The notes under the pieces are model-generated. The model saw only the letters and a list, made by a program, of their open reading frames with translations. It was not told the origin of the DNA and made no database searches. A stretch of 64,000 bases of DNA from Crocinitomix catalasitica ATCC 23190 (GTDB lineage: Bacteria; Bacteroidota; Bacteroidia; Flavobacteriales_D; Crocinitomicaceae), in contig NZ_JHXV01000017.1 in the NCBI RefSeq assembly GCF_000621625.1, forward strand, positions 32,515 to 96,514. The letters run 5' to 3'. Every line of letters begins with the position of its first letter. The stretch's first letter is position 1. Made by a program: the position numbers and the translations under genes. This document shows, in pieces, positions 39,028-49,131 of this stretch.

Positions 39028-40167
39028 ATGAAAAAATTAATTATTTCATTCATGTCATTAAGCGTTATTTTTAGCGTCAATGGACAAGACATGAACAATT
39101 TAGTTGAAAACCCTAGTTTTGAATCTATTGAAGGTAAAATCAAAAGAAACGGGGCAATTGCAGCTGCTGTTGGTTGGATGTCTCCTACTAGAGCTGCAGC
39201 CGATTTATTTTCAGCAAAAATCAAAGATGGGTATGGAACTCCGCAAAACAACTTAGGTTATGAAGAACCTCAAGATGGTTCCAATTATGCTGGAATTAGA
39301 GCTTTTAGTTATAATGACAAGGAGCCAAGGAATTATATTTCAACTAAATTAAAATCAACTTTACTAAAAGATAAAAAGTACTGTGTTACGTTTTATGTGA
39401 ATTTAGGTGAAAGTTCTAAGTACGCCTCAAATAATATTGGTCTTAATTTTTCAAAAAAGCAATATAATATTGATGAAAACAAGAGTATTCTAACCTCAAC
39501 TAGCATTCAACATAAAGACAATCCAATTTTCAATGCTAAATTTGGATGGGAACAAGTTTGTGGAACATACATTGCTGAAGGTGGTGAAAAATTTCTTACA
39601 ATCGGTAATTTCTATTCGAACGGTGAAACGTTGAATGAAAGAATGAAGAAAGACAAAGATTTTGTTGGAGCATCTGTAATGAGTGCATATTACTTTGTCG
39701 ATAATGTATCTGTAGTTATGGTAGGAGATGAATCAGAATGTAAATGTTCTGCTGATGAAAAAACGCCAGAAACTAAATTCGTATTCTCTTCAGCTCCGAT
39801 TGCAACGGAAGGTTTAGAGCCTGCTCAAATTGCTCAATTTACTACAATTTATTATGGATATGGTGATTCTGAAGTTGATCTTGGTGCACAAGGACATTTA
39901 GATAACATCCTAAAAATATTACTTAAAAACAATAAAGGTAAAATCAAAATCACTAGTCATTTAGATGACAACGAAGCGTTTGATCCTGAATTGAAAGCAC
40001 TTGGAGAAGCGAGAACAGAGGCTATTAAACTATTCTTAATGACCAACGGGATTAATTATACACGTATCTTAACAGAAGATGCAAAAGACACAAAACCAGC
40101 TGATACATCTGGAACAGATTTGGCTAAAGCTAAAAATAGACGAGTAACGTTTACATACATTCCTTAA
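39028..40167 (+). CDS. OmpA-family outer-membrane protein with N-terminal 'NPSFE' domain
   Basis: The ATG at 39028 begins a signal peptide (MKKLIISFMSLSVIFSVNGQ); the open frame extends upstream but overlaps hemE. The 379-residue protein has an N-terminal NLVENPSFES segment with a beta-sandwich-like domain (about residues 22-240), as in many Bacteroidota envelope proteins. The C-terminal ~110 residues fit the OmpA-like peptidoglycan-binding domain, including LDNILKILLKNNKGKIKITSHLDD and LGEARTEAIKLFL, ending in RVTFTYIP. It probably anchors the outer membrane to peptidoglycan. Confidence 0.8.
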   Translation: MKKLIISFMSLSVIFSVNGQDMNNLVENPSFESIEGKIKRNGAIAAAVGWMSPTRAAADLFSAKIKDGYGTPQNNLGYEEPQDGSNYAGIRAFSYNDKEPRNYISTKLKSTLLKDKKYCVTFYVNLGESSKYASNNIGLNFSKKQYNIDENKSILTSTSIQHKDNPIFNAKFGWEQVCGTYIAEGGEKFLTIGNFYSNGETLNERMKKDKDFVGASVMSAYYFVDNVSVVMVGDESECKCSADEKTPETKFVFSSAPIATEGLEPAQIAQFTTIYYGYGDSEVDLGAQGHLDNILKILLKNNKGKIKITSHLDDNEAFDPELKALGEARTEAIKLFLMTNGINYTRILTEDAKDTKPADTSGTDLAKAKNRRVTFTYIP

Positions 40168-40189
40168 TCAAATCCTATTCATATTTTCT

Positions 40190-40225
40190 AATCCAGCTTT
40201 TCAATCTTGAGGGGCTGGATTTTTT
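40190..40225 (+). terminator. Rho-independent terminator after the OmpA-family gene
   Basis: AATCCAGC at 40190-40197 pairs with GCTGGATT at 40214-40221; inner TCAA/TTGA can extend the stem, and a T-run follows. It ends the ung-hemE-OmpA unit. Confidence 0.85.
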
Positions 40226-40283
40226 ATTTCATATTTATAGTAATTAACTGACCATTTTTTGCACTTTTGTTAAAATCGATTTC

Positions 40284-41576
40284 ATGATTAAAAGAGGAGA
40301 TAAAAAAACAATGAACGCTTGGGCGTTCTACGACTTAGCTAATTCAGTATACCCATTGGTTATTTCAACTGCTATCTTTCCAATTTTTTACGAAACTGTT
40401 ACCAGTGAAAATGGCTATGGTGTAAATTGTGATGAAATTATATTCTTCGGTAGCTATATAAAAAATACCGTTCTTTATTCTTATACCGTCGCAGCATCAT
40501 TTGTTGCGGTTTGTTTTCTTTCCCCTCTTTTATCTGGAATTGCAGATTATAGCGGGAGTAAGAAAAAATTTCTACAGTTCTTTTGTTACTTGGGAGCAAT
40601 TGCTACCGCTTCACTTTACTTTTTTAACCCTGAGTTTATTGAATGGAGTATGCTATCTATTTTCCTTGCAAGTCTAGGATTTTGGAACAGTCTTGTTTTT
40701 TATAATGCATACCTTCCAGAAGTTGCTGAACCAAAAGACCATGATAAGTTAAGTGCAAAAGGTTTTGCCTTAGGATATGCTGGTGCCTCATTACTATTAA
40801 TCGTTTGTCTTATATTAATTCAAGTTTTCGGCATGCCTGCTAAGTATGCTTTTGTTCTGACGGGCGTTTGGTGGATTAGTTTTAGTCAAATTACGTATCG
40901 TTATTTACCTTCTCCTCCAAAAAAGAATAAAATAACTAAGAAAATTTTAGGCGACGGATTTAGAGAATTAAAAAAGGTTGGGCTTTTTGTTAAAAGTACC
41001 GTTCGATTGAAACGATACTTAATCTCATTCTTTTTATTCAGTATGGGGGTGCAAACAGTCATGCTGATGGCTGTTCTATTCGCAAAGAAGGAAGTGTTTA
41101 CGGATGGAGATTCTAGTGGCTTAATCATCGCTGTACTATTAATTCAATTTATAGCAATTATTGGCGCATATTGTTTTAGTGCGATTTCAAAAAGAATTGG
41201 CAATATTAAAACCTTAGGAATAGCTTTAGCAATTTGGTGTATTTGTTGTCTTTATGCCTATTTCTATGTTACAAATCCTTTAAACTTCTATATTCTTGCA
41301 GGCTTCGTTGGTTTTGTAATGGGAGGAACGCAAGCTTTGTCAAGATCGACATATTCAAAATATCTTCCTGAAACAAAAGACACCGCATCATTCTTTAGCT
41401 TCTATGACATAACTGAGAAGTTGGGAATTATTATTGGGATGGTAATTTTTGGTTTTGTTGAAGCAAGCTCAGGCGATATGAGAATGTCAGTCTTAGCTTT
41501 AATCATCTTCTTTATTCTTGGTTTAATCGCTTTATTCTTTATACCGAAAGAAGAGGCACAAAAGAATGTCGTTTAG
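40284..41576 (+). CDS. UMF1-type major facilitator transporter
   Basis: A 430-residue membrane protein with about 12 hydrophobic segments. The N-terminus KTMNAWAFYDLANSVYPLVIS matches the WAxYDxANS signature of the UMF1/Atg22-like branch of the major facilitator superfamily, and the loop GGTQALSRSTYSKYLPE near residue 350 is also typical. It likely exports or imports a small solute, possibly amino acids by analogy with Atg22; the substrate is unknown. It converges on the O-antigen ligase-like gene. Confidence 0.88.
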   Translation: MIKRGDKKTMNAWAFYDLANSVYPLVISTAIFPIFYETVTSENGYGVNCDEIIFFGSYIKNTVLYSYTVAASFVAVCFLSPLLSGIADYSGSKKKFLQFFCYLGAIATASLYFFNPEFIEWSMLSIFLASLGFWNSLVFYNAYLPEVAEPKDHDKLSAKGFALGYAGASLLLIVCLILIQVFGMPAKYAFVLTGVWWISFSQITYRYLPSPPKKNKITKKILGDGFRELKKVGLFVKSTVRLKRYLISFFLFSMGVQTVMLMAVLFAKKEVFTDGDSSGLIIAVLLIQFIAIIGAYCFSAISKRIGNIKTLGIALAIWCICCLYAYFYVTNPLNFYILAGFVGFVMGGTQALSRSTYSKYLPETKDTASFFSFYDITEKLGIIIGMVIFGFVEASSGDMRMSVLALIIFFILGLIALFFIPKEEAQKNVV

Positions 41577-41586
41577 ATTGACTGTT

Positions 41587-42939
41587 TTATTCGCTTTCTT
41601 TTGGTGAATTTTCGATAGATACTGGAGAGTAATCTTCACCTCTTAAATTCGCTATAAAAATTGTAAGTATTGTTAAGAATATGATGGTAAATGGGTTTAG
41701 TGACGCTACTAACCATGACTCATACATAATATTAAAGCAAATACATATAAAAAATGCGATTACCAAATAATTCTTTTTCATTGCTTTAATTACAGCAGTT
41801 AATAATCCTCCAAAATATAATATAACACCTATAATACCGGTATTTAACCAAAAAGTTAAATACGAATTATGAGCATTACCTTCATGTCCTAATCGAGATA
41901 AAACACTATAATTAGCAGCGTACAAATCAGCTGCATAGCCAAAACCACCACCGAAAAAATAATACTTCTCAACCTGTTGCCAACCAAATACCCACGCCAC
42001 TTTTCTTCCTGATCCTTCTTCTATCGATTCAATTCTGAAGAATTCTTGCAATCCAAAAAATTCAATTATATCAATCAAAAGCTCAAAAAATGGATCACTT
42101 AAAATAACGATTGCAGCAACCATTAATAAGGCCAAAAACCAGTTTATTTTTATGATTTTATACACAAAGTAGAATATCATAATTGACATCATTGCATTTC
42201 GTGAACCTGACCAAATAAGAGAAATTAGTATTACGCCAAAAATATAACGATTCTCAAGTCTAGTAAATTTAGTTAAGCCATACTCCCTAAGAACAATCCA
42301 AAGGACAAATACAAGATTTAAGAATAAACCGACACCGTTGGGATTACCAAATATTCCTTTAAACCTACCTGAAGAAATATTTGCGATATCAGGCGCTACA
42401 AATCTCAAAACTATCCCTATTGTTAGCATACCTATAATAAAAGTCATAAGGGATTGCCAAAACATCATTTTTTGAGTACGATGCAAAAAAACAACAAAAA
42501 TAGGAACTGTTGAATAGAGCAGGATAAACGAAACTGTTTTTGGCAATGTACTTGCCATATTTTGAGCTAGAAAGAGAGAAATTGTTGCAGATATAAAAAA
42601 AGGAACAAAATAAATAAAGACTTTGGGAACCTTACCGAATAATTGACGGTCTTTTAAATAAAAGAGAAAAAAAAGTATGGGTATTAATGGTTTTAGATCT
42701 TTTGCAAATTGAAGATCATCATGAGTAGCACTTTTTACAGGGACATAATCAGACAATATCAACATCCAAATTGCTATGATAAAAATTTCGAAAAATCTGT
42801 TCTTTAGCCCTAAAAGTAACATCATTAAAGGGAGAAGTACATAAATTATTGGTCCACCCCACACTCCGATTACATACAGAATTATAAGTAAAAAAATAAA
42901 CTGACTATGAACTTTATAAGCTGTAATCATTAACGACAA
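41587..42939 (-). CDS. O-antigen ligase/polymerase-like membrane protein
   Basis: A 450-residue integral membrane protein with 10-12 hydrophobic segments and one larger external loop (about residues 290-370) containing SRLGHEGNAHNSYLTFWLNTG, whose GNAHNSYL segment matches the conserved histidine motif of the O-antigen ligase (WaaL/Wzy_C) family. It either joins polysaccharide to lipid A core or polymerises repeat units at the periplasmic face. Upstream is rfbA on the same strand, which supports a surface-glycan role. Confidence 0.82.
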   Translation of the reverse strand: MSLMITAYKVHSQFIFLLIILYVIGVWGGPIIYVLLPLMMLLLGLKNRFFEIFIIAIWMLILSDYVPVKSATHDDLQFAKDLKPLIPILFFLFYLKDRQLFGKVPKVFIYFVPFFISATISLFLAQNMASTLPKTVSFILLYSTVPIFVVFLHRTQKMMFWQSLMTFIIGMLTIGIVLRFVAPDIANISSGRFKGIFGNPNGVGLFLNLVFVLWIVLREYGLTKFTRLENRYIFGVILISLIWSGSRNAMMSIMIFYFVYKIIKINWFLALLMVAAIVILSDPFFELLIDIIEFFGLQEFFRIESIEEGSGRKVAWVFGWQQVEKYYFFGGGFGYAADLYAANYSVLSRLGHEGNAHNSYLTFWLNTGIIGVILYFGGLLTAVIKAMKKNYLVIAFFICICFNIMYESWLVASLNPFTIIFLTILTIFIANLRGEDYSPVSIENSPKESE

Positions 42940-43054
42940 TTAGCCAAGAGGTGTTTTGCTTTTATAAAAATCCCATCTTAGAATTTTTACAAAAATACTA
43001 TTTTCCAACGTTAAACTCTAAAAATACATTTTAAATCAAATTTATCAAACAATC

Positions 43055-43936
43055 CTAAAAAGCCTGATTGCGTTTATCCAATAATTTTAATAAATATTGT
43101 CCATATTGATTTTTTGATAATGGAATCGCCAAGGCTCTTAACTGATCGTCATTAATATAACCTTTACGGTAAGCGATCTCTTCTAAACAAGCGACTTTTA
43201 AACCTTGTCTTTGTTCGATTGAAGCGATGAAATTAGATGCTTGCATTAATGATTCATGCGTTCCGGTGTCCAACCAAGCCATTCCTCTACCTAGGAGTTC
43301 AGTTTTTAGTGTACCCTCTTCTAAGTATAACTTATTTAAATCTGTTATTTCAAGTTCGCCTCTTTGAGATGGTTTAAGCGATTTAGCTTTTTCGACCACA
43401 GTATTGTCATAAAAATATAACCCTGTAACCGCATAATTAGATTTAGGATCGGTTGGTTTCTCCTCCAGACCTACTACATTTCTATCTTTATCAAACTCAA
43501 CTACACCATATCTCTCAGGGTCATTAACATAATAACCAAATACAACGGACCCTTTTTCTGTTTGAGCAGCATTCTCTAATATCTTTGCTAAACCATAACC
43601 ATAGAAAATATTATCTCCAAGAACTAAACAAACATTATCGTCACCTATAAAGGATTCTCCTAGAATAAATGCCTGCGCCAAACCATCTGGTGAAGGCTGT
43701 ACTTTATAAGAAATACTCATTCCTATATTTTTACCGTCACCGAACAATTCTTTAAAAGTCTCAATATCTCTTGGTGTTGAAATGATTAACACTTCTTTAA
43801 TACCCGCTAACATCAGCACTGACATTGGGTAGTAAATCATTGGTTTATCGTAAATCGGTAAGATTTGTTTAGATACGGCTTGTGTAAGTGGATACAATCT
43901 GGTTCCGGACCCACCAGCTAAAATTATTCCTTTCAT
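43055..43936 (-). CDS. rfbA: Glucose-1-phosphate thymidylyltransferase
   Basis: RfbA makes dTDP-glucose from glucose-1-phosphate and dTTP, the first step to dTDP-rhamnose and other deoxysugars. The 293-residue protein starts [18 protein letters not shown], and shows [23 protein letters not shown] near residue 108, [20 protein letters not shown] near 158 and [15 protein letters not shown] near 222. The remaining genes rfbB, rfbC and rfbD are not in the window, so they must be elsewhere if the pathway is complete. Confidence 0.95.
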   Translation of the reverse strand: MKGIILAGGSGTRLYPLTQAVSKQILPIYDKPMIYYPMSVLMLAGIKEVLIISTPRDIETFKELFGDGKNIGMSISYKVQPSPDGLAQAFILGESFIGDDNVCLVLGDNIFYGYGLAKILENAAQTEKGSVVFGYYVNDPERYGVVEFDKDRNVVGLEEKPTDPKSNYAVTGLYFYDNTVVEKAKSLKPSQRGELEITDLNKLYLEEGTLKTELLGRGMAWLDTGTHESLMQASNFIASIEQRQGLKVACLEEIAYRKGYINDDQLRALAIPLSKNQYGQYLLKLLDKRNQAF

Positions 43937-44034
43937 GAGATGGTATTGTTCAATTAATTTGATGGACTAAATTAAACAAATAATTTTGATCAGGACTTAA
44001 TAAACAGATGAAGAATTATTTAAATCATTTAGGA

Positions 44035-44064
44035 TTAATCTCACTTGATTTCTTTGTAAATTTG
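44035..44064 (+). promoter_or_regulatory. Probable promoter of the DAHP synthase/chorismate mutase-aroA pair
   Basis: TAAATTTG at 44057-44064 matches the -7 consensus exactly, and a TTA at 44035-44037 sits at the -33 distance (19 bp), one base off TTG. It lies 35 bp upstream of the start codon. Confidence 0.5.
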
Positions 44065-44099
44065 CTTTAGTATATTCTTTCCGATAAAAAGAAAATTTA

Positions 44100-45161
44100 A
44101 TGATGATTAATAGTAATTCCAAGAAGATGCCCTTTATTATAGCAGGTCCATGTAGTGCTGAATCTGAAGAACAATTAATAGAAACAGCTAAGAAAATCAG
44201 CGCTTCAGGGAAAGTTAATATGTTGAGGGCTGGAATTTGGAAACCAAGAACGAGACCTAATGCTTTTGAAGGTGTTGGCTCAATTGGTTTACCGTGGTTA
44301 ATTGAAGCTGGAAAACAAGCAAACTTACCGGTAGTAACTGAGATTGCTAATGCTAAACATGTTGAGTTAGTGCTTAAAGCGGGGATTAAACATATTTGGA
44401 TTGGTGCAAGAACCAGTGTAAATCCATTTGCAATTCAGGAAATTGCAGATAGTCTAAAAGGCTCTTCTATTGAAGTTTTTGTTAAAAACCCCATTAATCC
44501 TGACTTAAATTTATGGATTGGAGCGATTGAACGACTCAAAAATGCAGATATAAAAGATGTGCATGCCATTCATAGAGGCTTCTCTTCTTTTAAACCTAAT
44601 AAATACCGCAATGAGCCAATGTGGGAAATCCCAATTGCGTTAAAAAATGAATTTCCAGACATTCAATTATTATGTGACCCTAGTCATATTGGCGGCAAAA
44701 GAGATCTCATTCAATCCATTTCTCAAAAAGCTTTAGACTTGAATTATGACGGATTGATGATTGAAACGCATCGTGATCCCGATAAGGCTTGGAGTGACGC
44801 TGAACAACAAATAACACCAACTGAATTAGACGTTATATTAGCAAATTTAGTGTTGCGCCAAGAACAAAACATAAATAAAAATTTGTCTTCGGATTTAAGT
44901 ACACTTCGTGAAAATATCGATAAAATAGACCGTGATATATTAACGTTATTAGGCAATAGAATGAAAATAGCAGATGAAATTGGTATCTATAAGAAAACGA
45001 ATAACATTACTATTCTTCAACTTAATCGTTGGAGAGAAATTCAGCAAGCCCAACAATCGTATGGTCCAGAACAAGGTTTGTCATTAAAATTCATTGAGAA
45101 ATATCTTGAAGCATTACACCAAGAATCAATTCGACACCAAACTAAAATAATGAATGACTAA
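44100..45161 (+). CDS. Bifunctional DAHP synthase/chorismate mutase
   Basis: A 353-residue fusion acting at two points of aromatic amino-acid synthesis. Residues 1 to about 260 are a KDO8P/DAHP-synthase type I beta barrel (FIIAGPCSAESEEQL near residue 12, RAGIWKPRTRPNAFEG near 43, CDPSHIGGKRDLI near 197, IETHRDPDKAWSD near 221). Residues about 266-353 are an AroQ-type chorismate mutase with LRENIDKIDRDILTLLGNRMKIADEIG. The mutase half may carry the allosteric signal for the synthase half, as in related Bacteroidota enzymes. ATG ATG gives two adjacent starts (44100 or 44103). It overlaps aroA by one base. Confidence 0.92.
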   Translation: MMINSNSKKMPFIIAGPCSAESEEQLIETAKKISASGKVNMLRAGIWKPRTRPNAFEGVGSIGLPWLIEAGKQANLPVVTEIANAKHVELVLKAGIKHIWIGARTSVNPFAIQEIADSLKGSSIEVFVKNPINPDLNLWIGAIERLKNADIKDVHAIHRGFSSFKPNKYRNEPMWEIPIALKNEFPDIQLLCDPSHIGGKRDLIQSISQKALDLNYDGLMIETHRDPDKAWSDAEQQITPTELDVILANLVLRQEQNINKNLSSDLSTLRENIDKIDRDILTLLGNRMKIADEIGIYKKTNNITILQLNRWREIQQAQQSYGPEQGLSLKFIEKYLEALHQESIRHQTKIMND

Positions 45162-46393
45162 TGGAATTTTTTGTCACTGCAAATACCAAAATTAAAAAGG
45201 TCTATTCTACCCCTTCTAAAAGTTTTGCTCAACGTGCAATTTTAGCAGCAACTTTAAGTAAAAAGACTTCAACAATATCGAATATTGGGACTAGTGACGA
45301 CGTCAAAAACATGCTTAAAATAGCAGCTCAACTTGGTGCTAAAGTCGAAATATTTGAGGATACTGTTAAAATAAAAGGTCTTCAAAAAAAGGTCAAGTCA
45401 AAATTGAATTGTGGTGAATCTGGATTAGGACTTCGAATTACAACAATAATAGGAACTGCCTTATCAGAAAATTATACAGTCAACGGAAAAGGAAGCCTTC
45501 TTAAAAGGTCTATGATTGATTTCAATTCAATCATGAAGGAACTTCAGTTAGAAATTATTAGTAATGATAATTTTTTACCTATTTCAATATCGGGAAAGGT
45601 TAAAGGTGGACACTTAACAATAGACGGATCAAATTCGTCTCAATATCTTACTGGTTTATTATTGTTATTACCAACATTAGCTGAAAATTCGACTATAATT
45701 GTTAAGCATTTGAAAAGCAAACCTTATATAGATATCACTATAGAACTGCTCAATAAATTTGGAATTAAAATTCGACACAAAAATTATGAAAAGTTCGTCA
45801 TTAAAGGCAATCAAAAATATAATCTAACCGACGAATTGATTATTGAAAATGATTATAGTGAAGCTGCCAATTGGATGGTTTATGGTGCTATTAATAAAGG
45901 AATAAAAATTGAAGGCTTAAATAAAAATTCTGTTCAAGCTGACGTAATGATGTTAAAAGCTTTAAAAGCTGCAGAAATTAAACATAAGTGGAAGAAAGGT
46001 GATTTATCGATTAAAAAGAGTAAACCTTCACCTTTCAAATTTGACGCAACCGATTGTCCAGATTTATTTCCGCCATTAGTTATACTTGCGGCTTCGGCAA
46101 AGGGCTTATCTAAAATTAGCGGCGTCAATAGATTAATCAACAAAGAGAGTAACAGAGGTATTGTTCTAGCGAAACAATTCGGAAAACTCGGATTGGAGAT
46201 TGAGATTGTTAATGATGTGATGCTTATTTACGGCACTGGAACTTTAGAAAGTGGATCTATTCATTCGAATAATGATCATAGAATAGCAATGGCAGGTGCT
46301 ATTGCAGCCAGTCTAACTAAAAAAGGAATTAAAATCGAAAAAGCAGAAGCGGTTAAAAAGAGTGCTCCTCACTTTTGGCAAAATTTTCAATGA
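45161..46393 (+). CDS. aroA: 3-phosphoshikimate 1-carboxyvinyltransferase (EPSP synthase)
   Basis: AroA joins phosphoenolpyruvate to shikimate-3-phosphate in the shikimate pathway. The 410-residue protein has SKSFAQRAILAATLSK near residue 19, CGESGLGLRIT near 86 (corresponding to the usual GNAGTxxR region, here changed), SSQYLTGLLLLLP near 158, and HSNNDHRIAMAGAIAAS near 367. It is a little shorter than E. coli AroA (427), normal for Bacteroidota. Translational coupling to the DAHP synthase gene places two shikimate-pathway genes in one unit. Confidence 0.92.
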   Translation: MEFFVTANTKIKKVYSTPSKSFAQRAILAATLSKKTSTISNIGTSDDVKNMLKIAAQLGAKVEIFEDTVKIKGLQKKVKSKLNCGESGLGLRITTIIGTALSENYTVNGKGSLLKRSMIDFNSIMKELQLEIISNDNFLPISISGKVKGGHLTIDGSNSSQYLTGLLLLLPTLAENSTIIVKHLKSKPYIDITIELLNKFGIKIRHKNYEKFVIKGNQKYNLTDELIIENDYSEAANWMVYGAINKGIKIEGLNKNSVQADVMMLKALKAAEIKHKWKKGDLSIKKSKPSPFKFDATDCPDLFPPLVILAASAKGLSKISGVNRLINKESNRGIVLAKQFGKLGLEIEIVNDVMLIYGTGTLESGSIHSNNDHRIAMAGAIAASLTKKGIKIEKAEAVKKSAPHFWQNFQ

Positions 46394-46396
46394 GAT

Positions 46397-47710
46397 CTAT
46401 AATCTCAAATACTCTGCATGAATTGATGTTTTCCGAGGATTCCAGGTATCCTTGTATGACATTTTAAAGAAAATTTCTTGTAGATAAGCTATCGTTCGAA
46501 CTGCTCTTAAAAACAAACCAAAATATAAAACCATACATGGCAAGTAAATCAAGAAATAGGAAACAGATGAATGTGAACGATCTCGGAATAGCGAAAAGAG
46601 TAAAAATTTGATATAGTTCATTATTGTATATAAGAGTACATTCGTTATAAAAACATTGATAAATAAGGGACGGTAAAACGTCAACATTATTGTCAAATAG
46701 ATATACCATTTAAAATTTAAAACCACATTGTAAAAAAAATTTTCAAATGCGGAGAAAAAATCTAATAATCGAAATGATGCTTGCACTTTGAAAACATCAT
46801 TATGTTTTCTCAATCTAAATCTAATTAACGATTTATCCCAACGTAAGCGTTGCTTTACTAATTTTTTAAAGGTATTAGGCACAGATGTAAGACAATGTGC
46901 ATCGGCGGCAAAACGAATTTTATATCCTTTTTTCCTAATTTTCACAGTAATATCACCATCCAAACCAGGACCTATATCCCAACCACCTATACTCTTAATA
47001 ACATCAGCACGGAAAGCCCCAAAAGCTCCCGAAATAACTCTATAAATACCTAAATAAGAAGTTACCTTTCTTCCAATTGTAATCGCATTGTAATATTCAA
47101 CGCCTTGCAGTGTTGTTACCAAACTATGCTTATAATTACGAACGTTTACATTCCCTCCTACCCCTCCAACACCAAGTTCCATATAGAATGGAATGAGAAT
47201 ATTTTCTATCGCATCAAAGTCATACGAGCAATCAGCATCTAAGTGAATAATATATTTACCTTTCGAATAACGTAAAGCTAAATTTGCTCCGGATGCTTTA
47301 CCACCTCTTACTTCATTCCTTAAAAACACATCAATTAAACCCGCTTTTTCAAGCATACGACCAATTGCAGGAGTATCATCATCAGATCCATCGTCAACAA
47401 CAATTATCTCAATATTCTTATACGTTTGTTCACTCAGCGAATTAACCAATTTATAAAGATGTTTTCCTTCATTTTTACCTGGAATTAAAATTGAGACAAG
47501 TGGATTTTCAAAGAATAACTCTGCTGATGCAGATGCTCTTTGCTTACGAGAAGTTACTTTTTTAACTTCAGTTAGTATTAAAACAATAAACTCCACTAAG
47601 AAATAACGGAAAAACTCAAATATTAAAAAAAACCAGAAAAATTCGAGGAAATCTGCCGGCGTTAGCGTTGACAAAAACCTTAAATAATTATCTATGATTT
47701 TATCAATCAT
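46397..47710 (-). CDS. Processive GT2 membrane glycosyltransferase (exopolysaccharide synthase-like)
   Basis: A 437-residue inner-membrane glycosyltransferase. One N-terminal hydrophobic segment (about 20-47) is followed by a cytoplasmic GT-A domain with D106-D107 (VVDDGSDDD), the metal-binding DAD at 158-160, the acidic LDGDIT near 250 and QRLRW at 287-291; several further hydrophobic segments fill about 328-410. This D, DxD, D, QxxRW set is that of processive beta-glycosyltransferases such as BcsA, PgaC, NodC and hyaluronan synthase. No PilZ domain is present. It shares one base with the upstream gene stop and is last of a four-gene operon with an HlyD- and a TolC-type protein, which suggests it makes a polymer exported by them. 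Confidence 0.9.
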   Translation of the reverse strand: MIDKIIDNYLRFLSTLTPADFLEFFWFFLIFEFFRYFLVEFIVLILTEVKKVTSRKQRASASAELFFENPLVSILIPGKNEGKHLYKLVNSLSEQTYKNIEIIVVDDGSDDDTPAIGRMLEKAGLIDVFLRNEVRGGKASGANLALRYSKGKYIIHLDADCSYDFDAIENILIPFYMELGVGGVGGNVNVRNYKHSLVTTLQGVEYYNAITIGRKVTSYLGIYRVISGAFGAFRADVIKSIGGWDIGPGLDGDITVKIRKKGYKIRFAADAHCLTSVPNTFKKLVKQRLRWDKSLIRFRLRKHNDVFKVQASFRLLDFFSAFENFFYNVVLNFKWYIYLTIMLTFYRPLFINVFITNVLLYTIMNYIKFLLFSLFRDRSHSSVSYFLIYLPCMVLYFGLFLRAVRTIAYLQEIFFKMSYKDTWNPRKTSIHAEYLRL

Positions 47711-49131
47711 TAAATAAAATCAATTGTTAATTCAGTAATATGCTCTTCGTATGGCTTATGGTGATCTAATGCTACAACCTTATACTCAAATTGAACATCT
47801 AATTTTTTAAATGTAGAAGCTATCAATTCTTCTAATAAGCGAACCATGTTCCCCATTATCTTATTCGAAATTTTATTTGGAATTTCGTTCATTGACAGGA
47901 TGATTGTAGACGAACTCACAAAAGAAATCACATCTGAAGATCTAATATTACTTCTTATAACACTAATTAAATCTTTTAAAAGGCCTTTTTGTAAAGTACT
48001 TCCCAATTTTGAATAAACTAGAGATGAATTTCGTATGTAAATCGCGCATATATTACTCGATCCTTCCGTCTGTTTAAGTCGTTCAATTTCATACTTTAAC
48101 ATTGTCTTAAAAGTATCGAACTTTATTGTTCCAAAAATTTCATCAATGTCCTTCGTAGTTGTAACAAAACCTTTTATTGCAGCTGACTCTCCTTTTTTAG
48201 TTAGGAAATAAGATTTGATTATTTTTGACTTTAATTGCTCAACACTTCTATCAGATCCACAAGACAAACATTTAGCGTTGACGAAAAAATCTTGGAAGGT
48301 ATGACTACAGTTTTTACATTCATGAATAACTGATGGTTTATCATAATCTACGCCTATATGGCGTAACCTTTTATTACATTTTGGGCAATCTAATTTATCA
48401 TCAATTTCATTCTTAAAATCTTGCATTGGCCCCACATAACCACATGGAAAATGGTGAATTATGTCATCAGACTTAGTATTAGAGCTACTGCACTTTGGAC
48501 ACACTTCTCGATAGCTTAAATGACTGCTAGAACATTGGTTACACAAATAAATACGATCATAATATTCTGACCTAAAAAGACCTTCCGATTCTGCAATGTC
48601 TAAAATATTGAGAACAGCATGTTCGTCAGTTTCAGAAAAATTCACAGAAAGTAATGGGTAGGCAAAATTTATGCTGGAATAAATATAAGGTATAGGTAAA
48701 AGCGATTTTTGGTCCTTTGTATACATCAAAGTGATCATTTTAGTGATCATTTGTGCTTCAAAAGAAATTGAATTCGCAAATGTTAAATCCTGGACACGAT
48801 TTAAATTTTCTTCTACTAACTCAACTAAAGATGCCACTTTGTCCAAATTAGAAATCCTTCCATCTACTAGGTTTTCTAACACCAAATCATTTATAGAATT
48901 TCTACTTTGAAGAAAAATAGGTTTTAAATATATATCCGGAGCGATATTTCCTCTAATTCGGCTAACAATCATCCTCACATAATCCAAATCTCGTGTTTCA
49001 ATAATCACAGCGCTATGATTCTTTACATCTTCAATATTTAAAGATTCTAAATGTTTGATATGTAAAAATGAATGCCCTGCGTATTCAATTCTCGTTCCTC
49101 TATTTTCGCTATGATGTATTGCCTGACCCAT
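47710..49131 (-). CDS. Multi-zinc-ribbon protein with degenerate GGDEF domain (TackOD1-like)
   Basis: A 473-residue soluble protein in three parts. Residues 1-115 may be a receiver-like alpha/beta domain without an obvious phospho-acceptor. Residues about 197-295 carry cysteine pairs C197/C200, C211/C214, C249/C252, C272/C275 and C288/C291, with FPCGYVGPMQDF and LRHIGVDYDKPS between them, a pattern I recognise as the TackOD1 metal-binding output domain. Residues about 340-470 align by pattern with GGDEF, but the catalytic segment reads SSSTI in place of GGDEF and the usual FKxxND is lost, so it cannot be an active cyclase. It probably regulates the adjacent synthase, maybe by binding a nucleotide. 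Confidence 0.75.
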   Translation of the reverse strand: MGQAIHHSENRGTRIEYAGHSFLHIKHLESLNIEDVKNHSAVIIETRDLDYVRMIVSRIRGNIAPDIYLKPIFLQSRNSINDLVLENLVDGRISNLDKVASLVELVEENLNRVQDLTFANSISFEAQMITKMITLMYTKDQKSLLPIPYIYSSINFAYPLLSVNFSETDEHAVLNILDIAESEGLFRSEYYDRIYLCNQCSSSHLSYREVCPKCSSSNTKSDDIIHHFPCGYVGPMQDFKNEIDDKLDCPKCNKRLRHIGVDYDKPSVIHECKNCSHTFQDFFVNAKCLSCGSDRSVEQLKSKIIKSYFLTKKGESAAIKGFVTTTKDIDEIFGTIKFDTFKTMLKYEIERLKQTEGSSNICAIYIRNSSLVYSKLGSTLQKGLLKDLISVIRSNIRSSDVISFVSSSTIILSMNEIPNKISNKIMGNMVRLLEELIASTFKKLDVQFEYKVVALDHHKPYEEHITELTIDFI

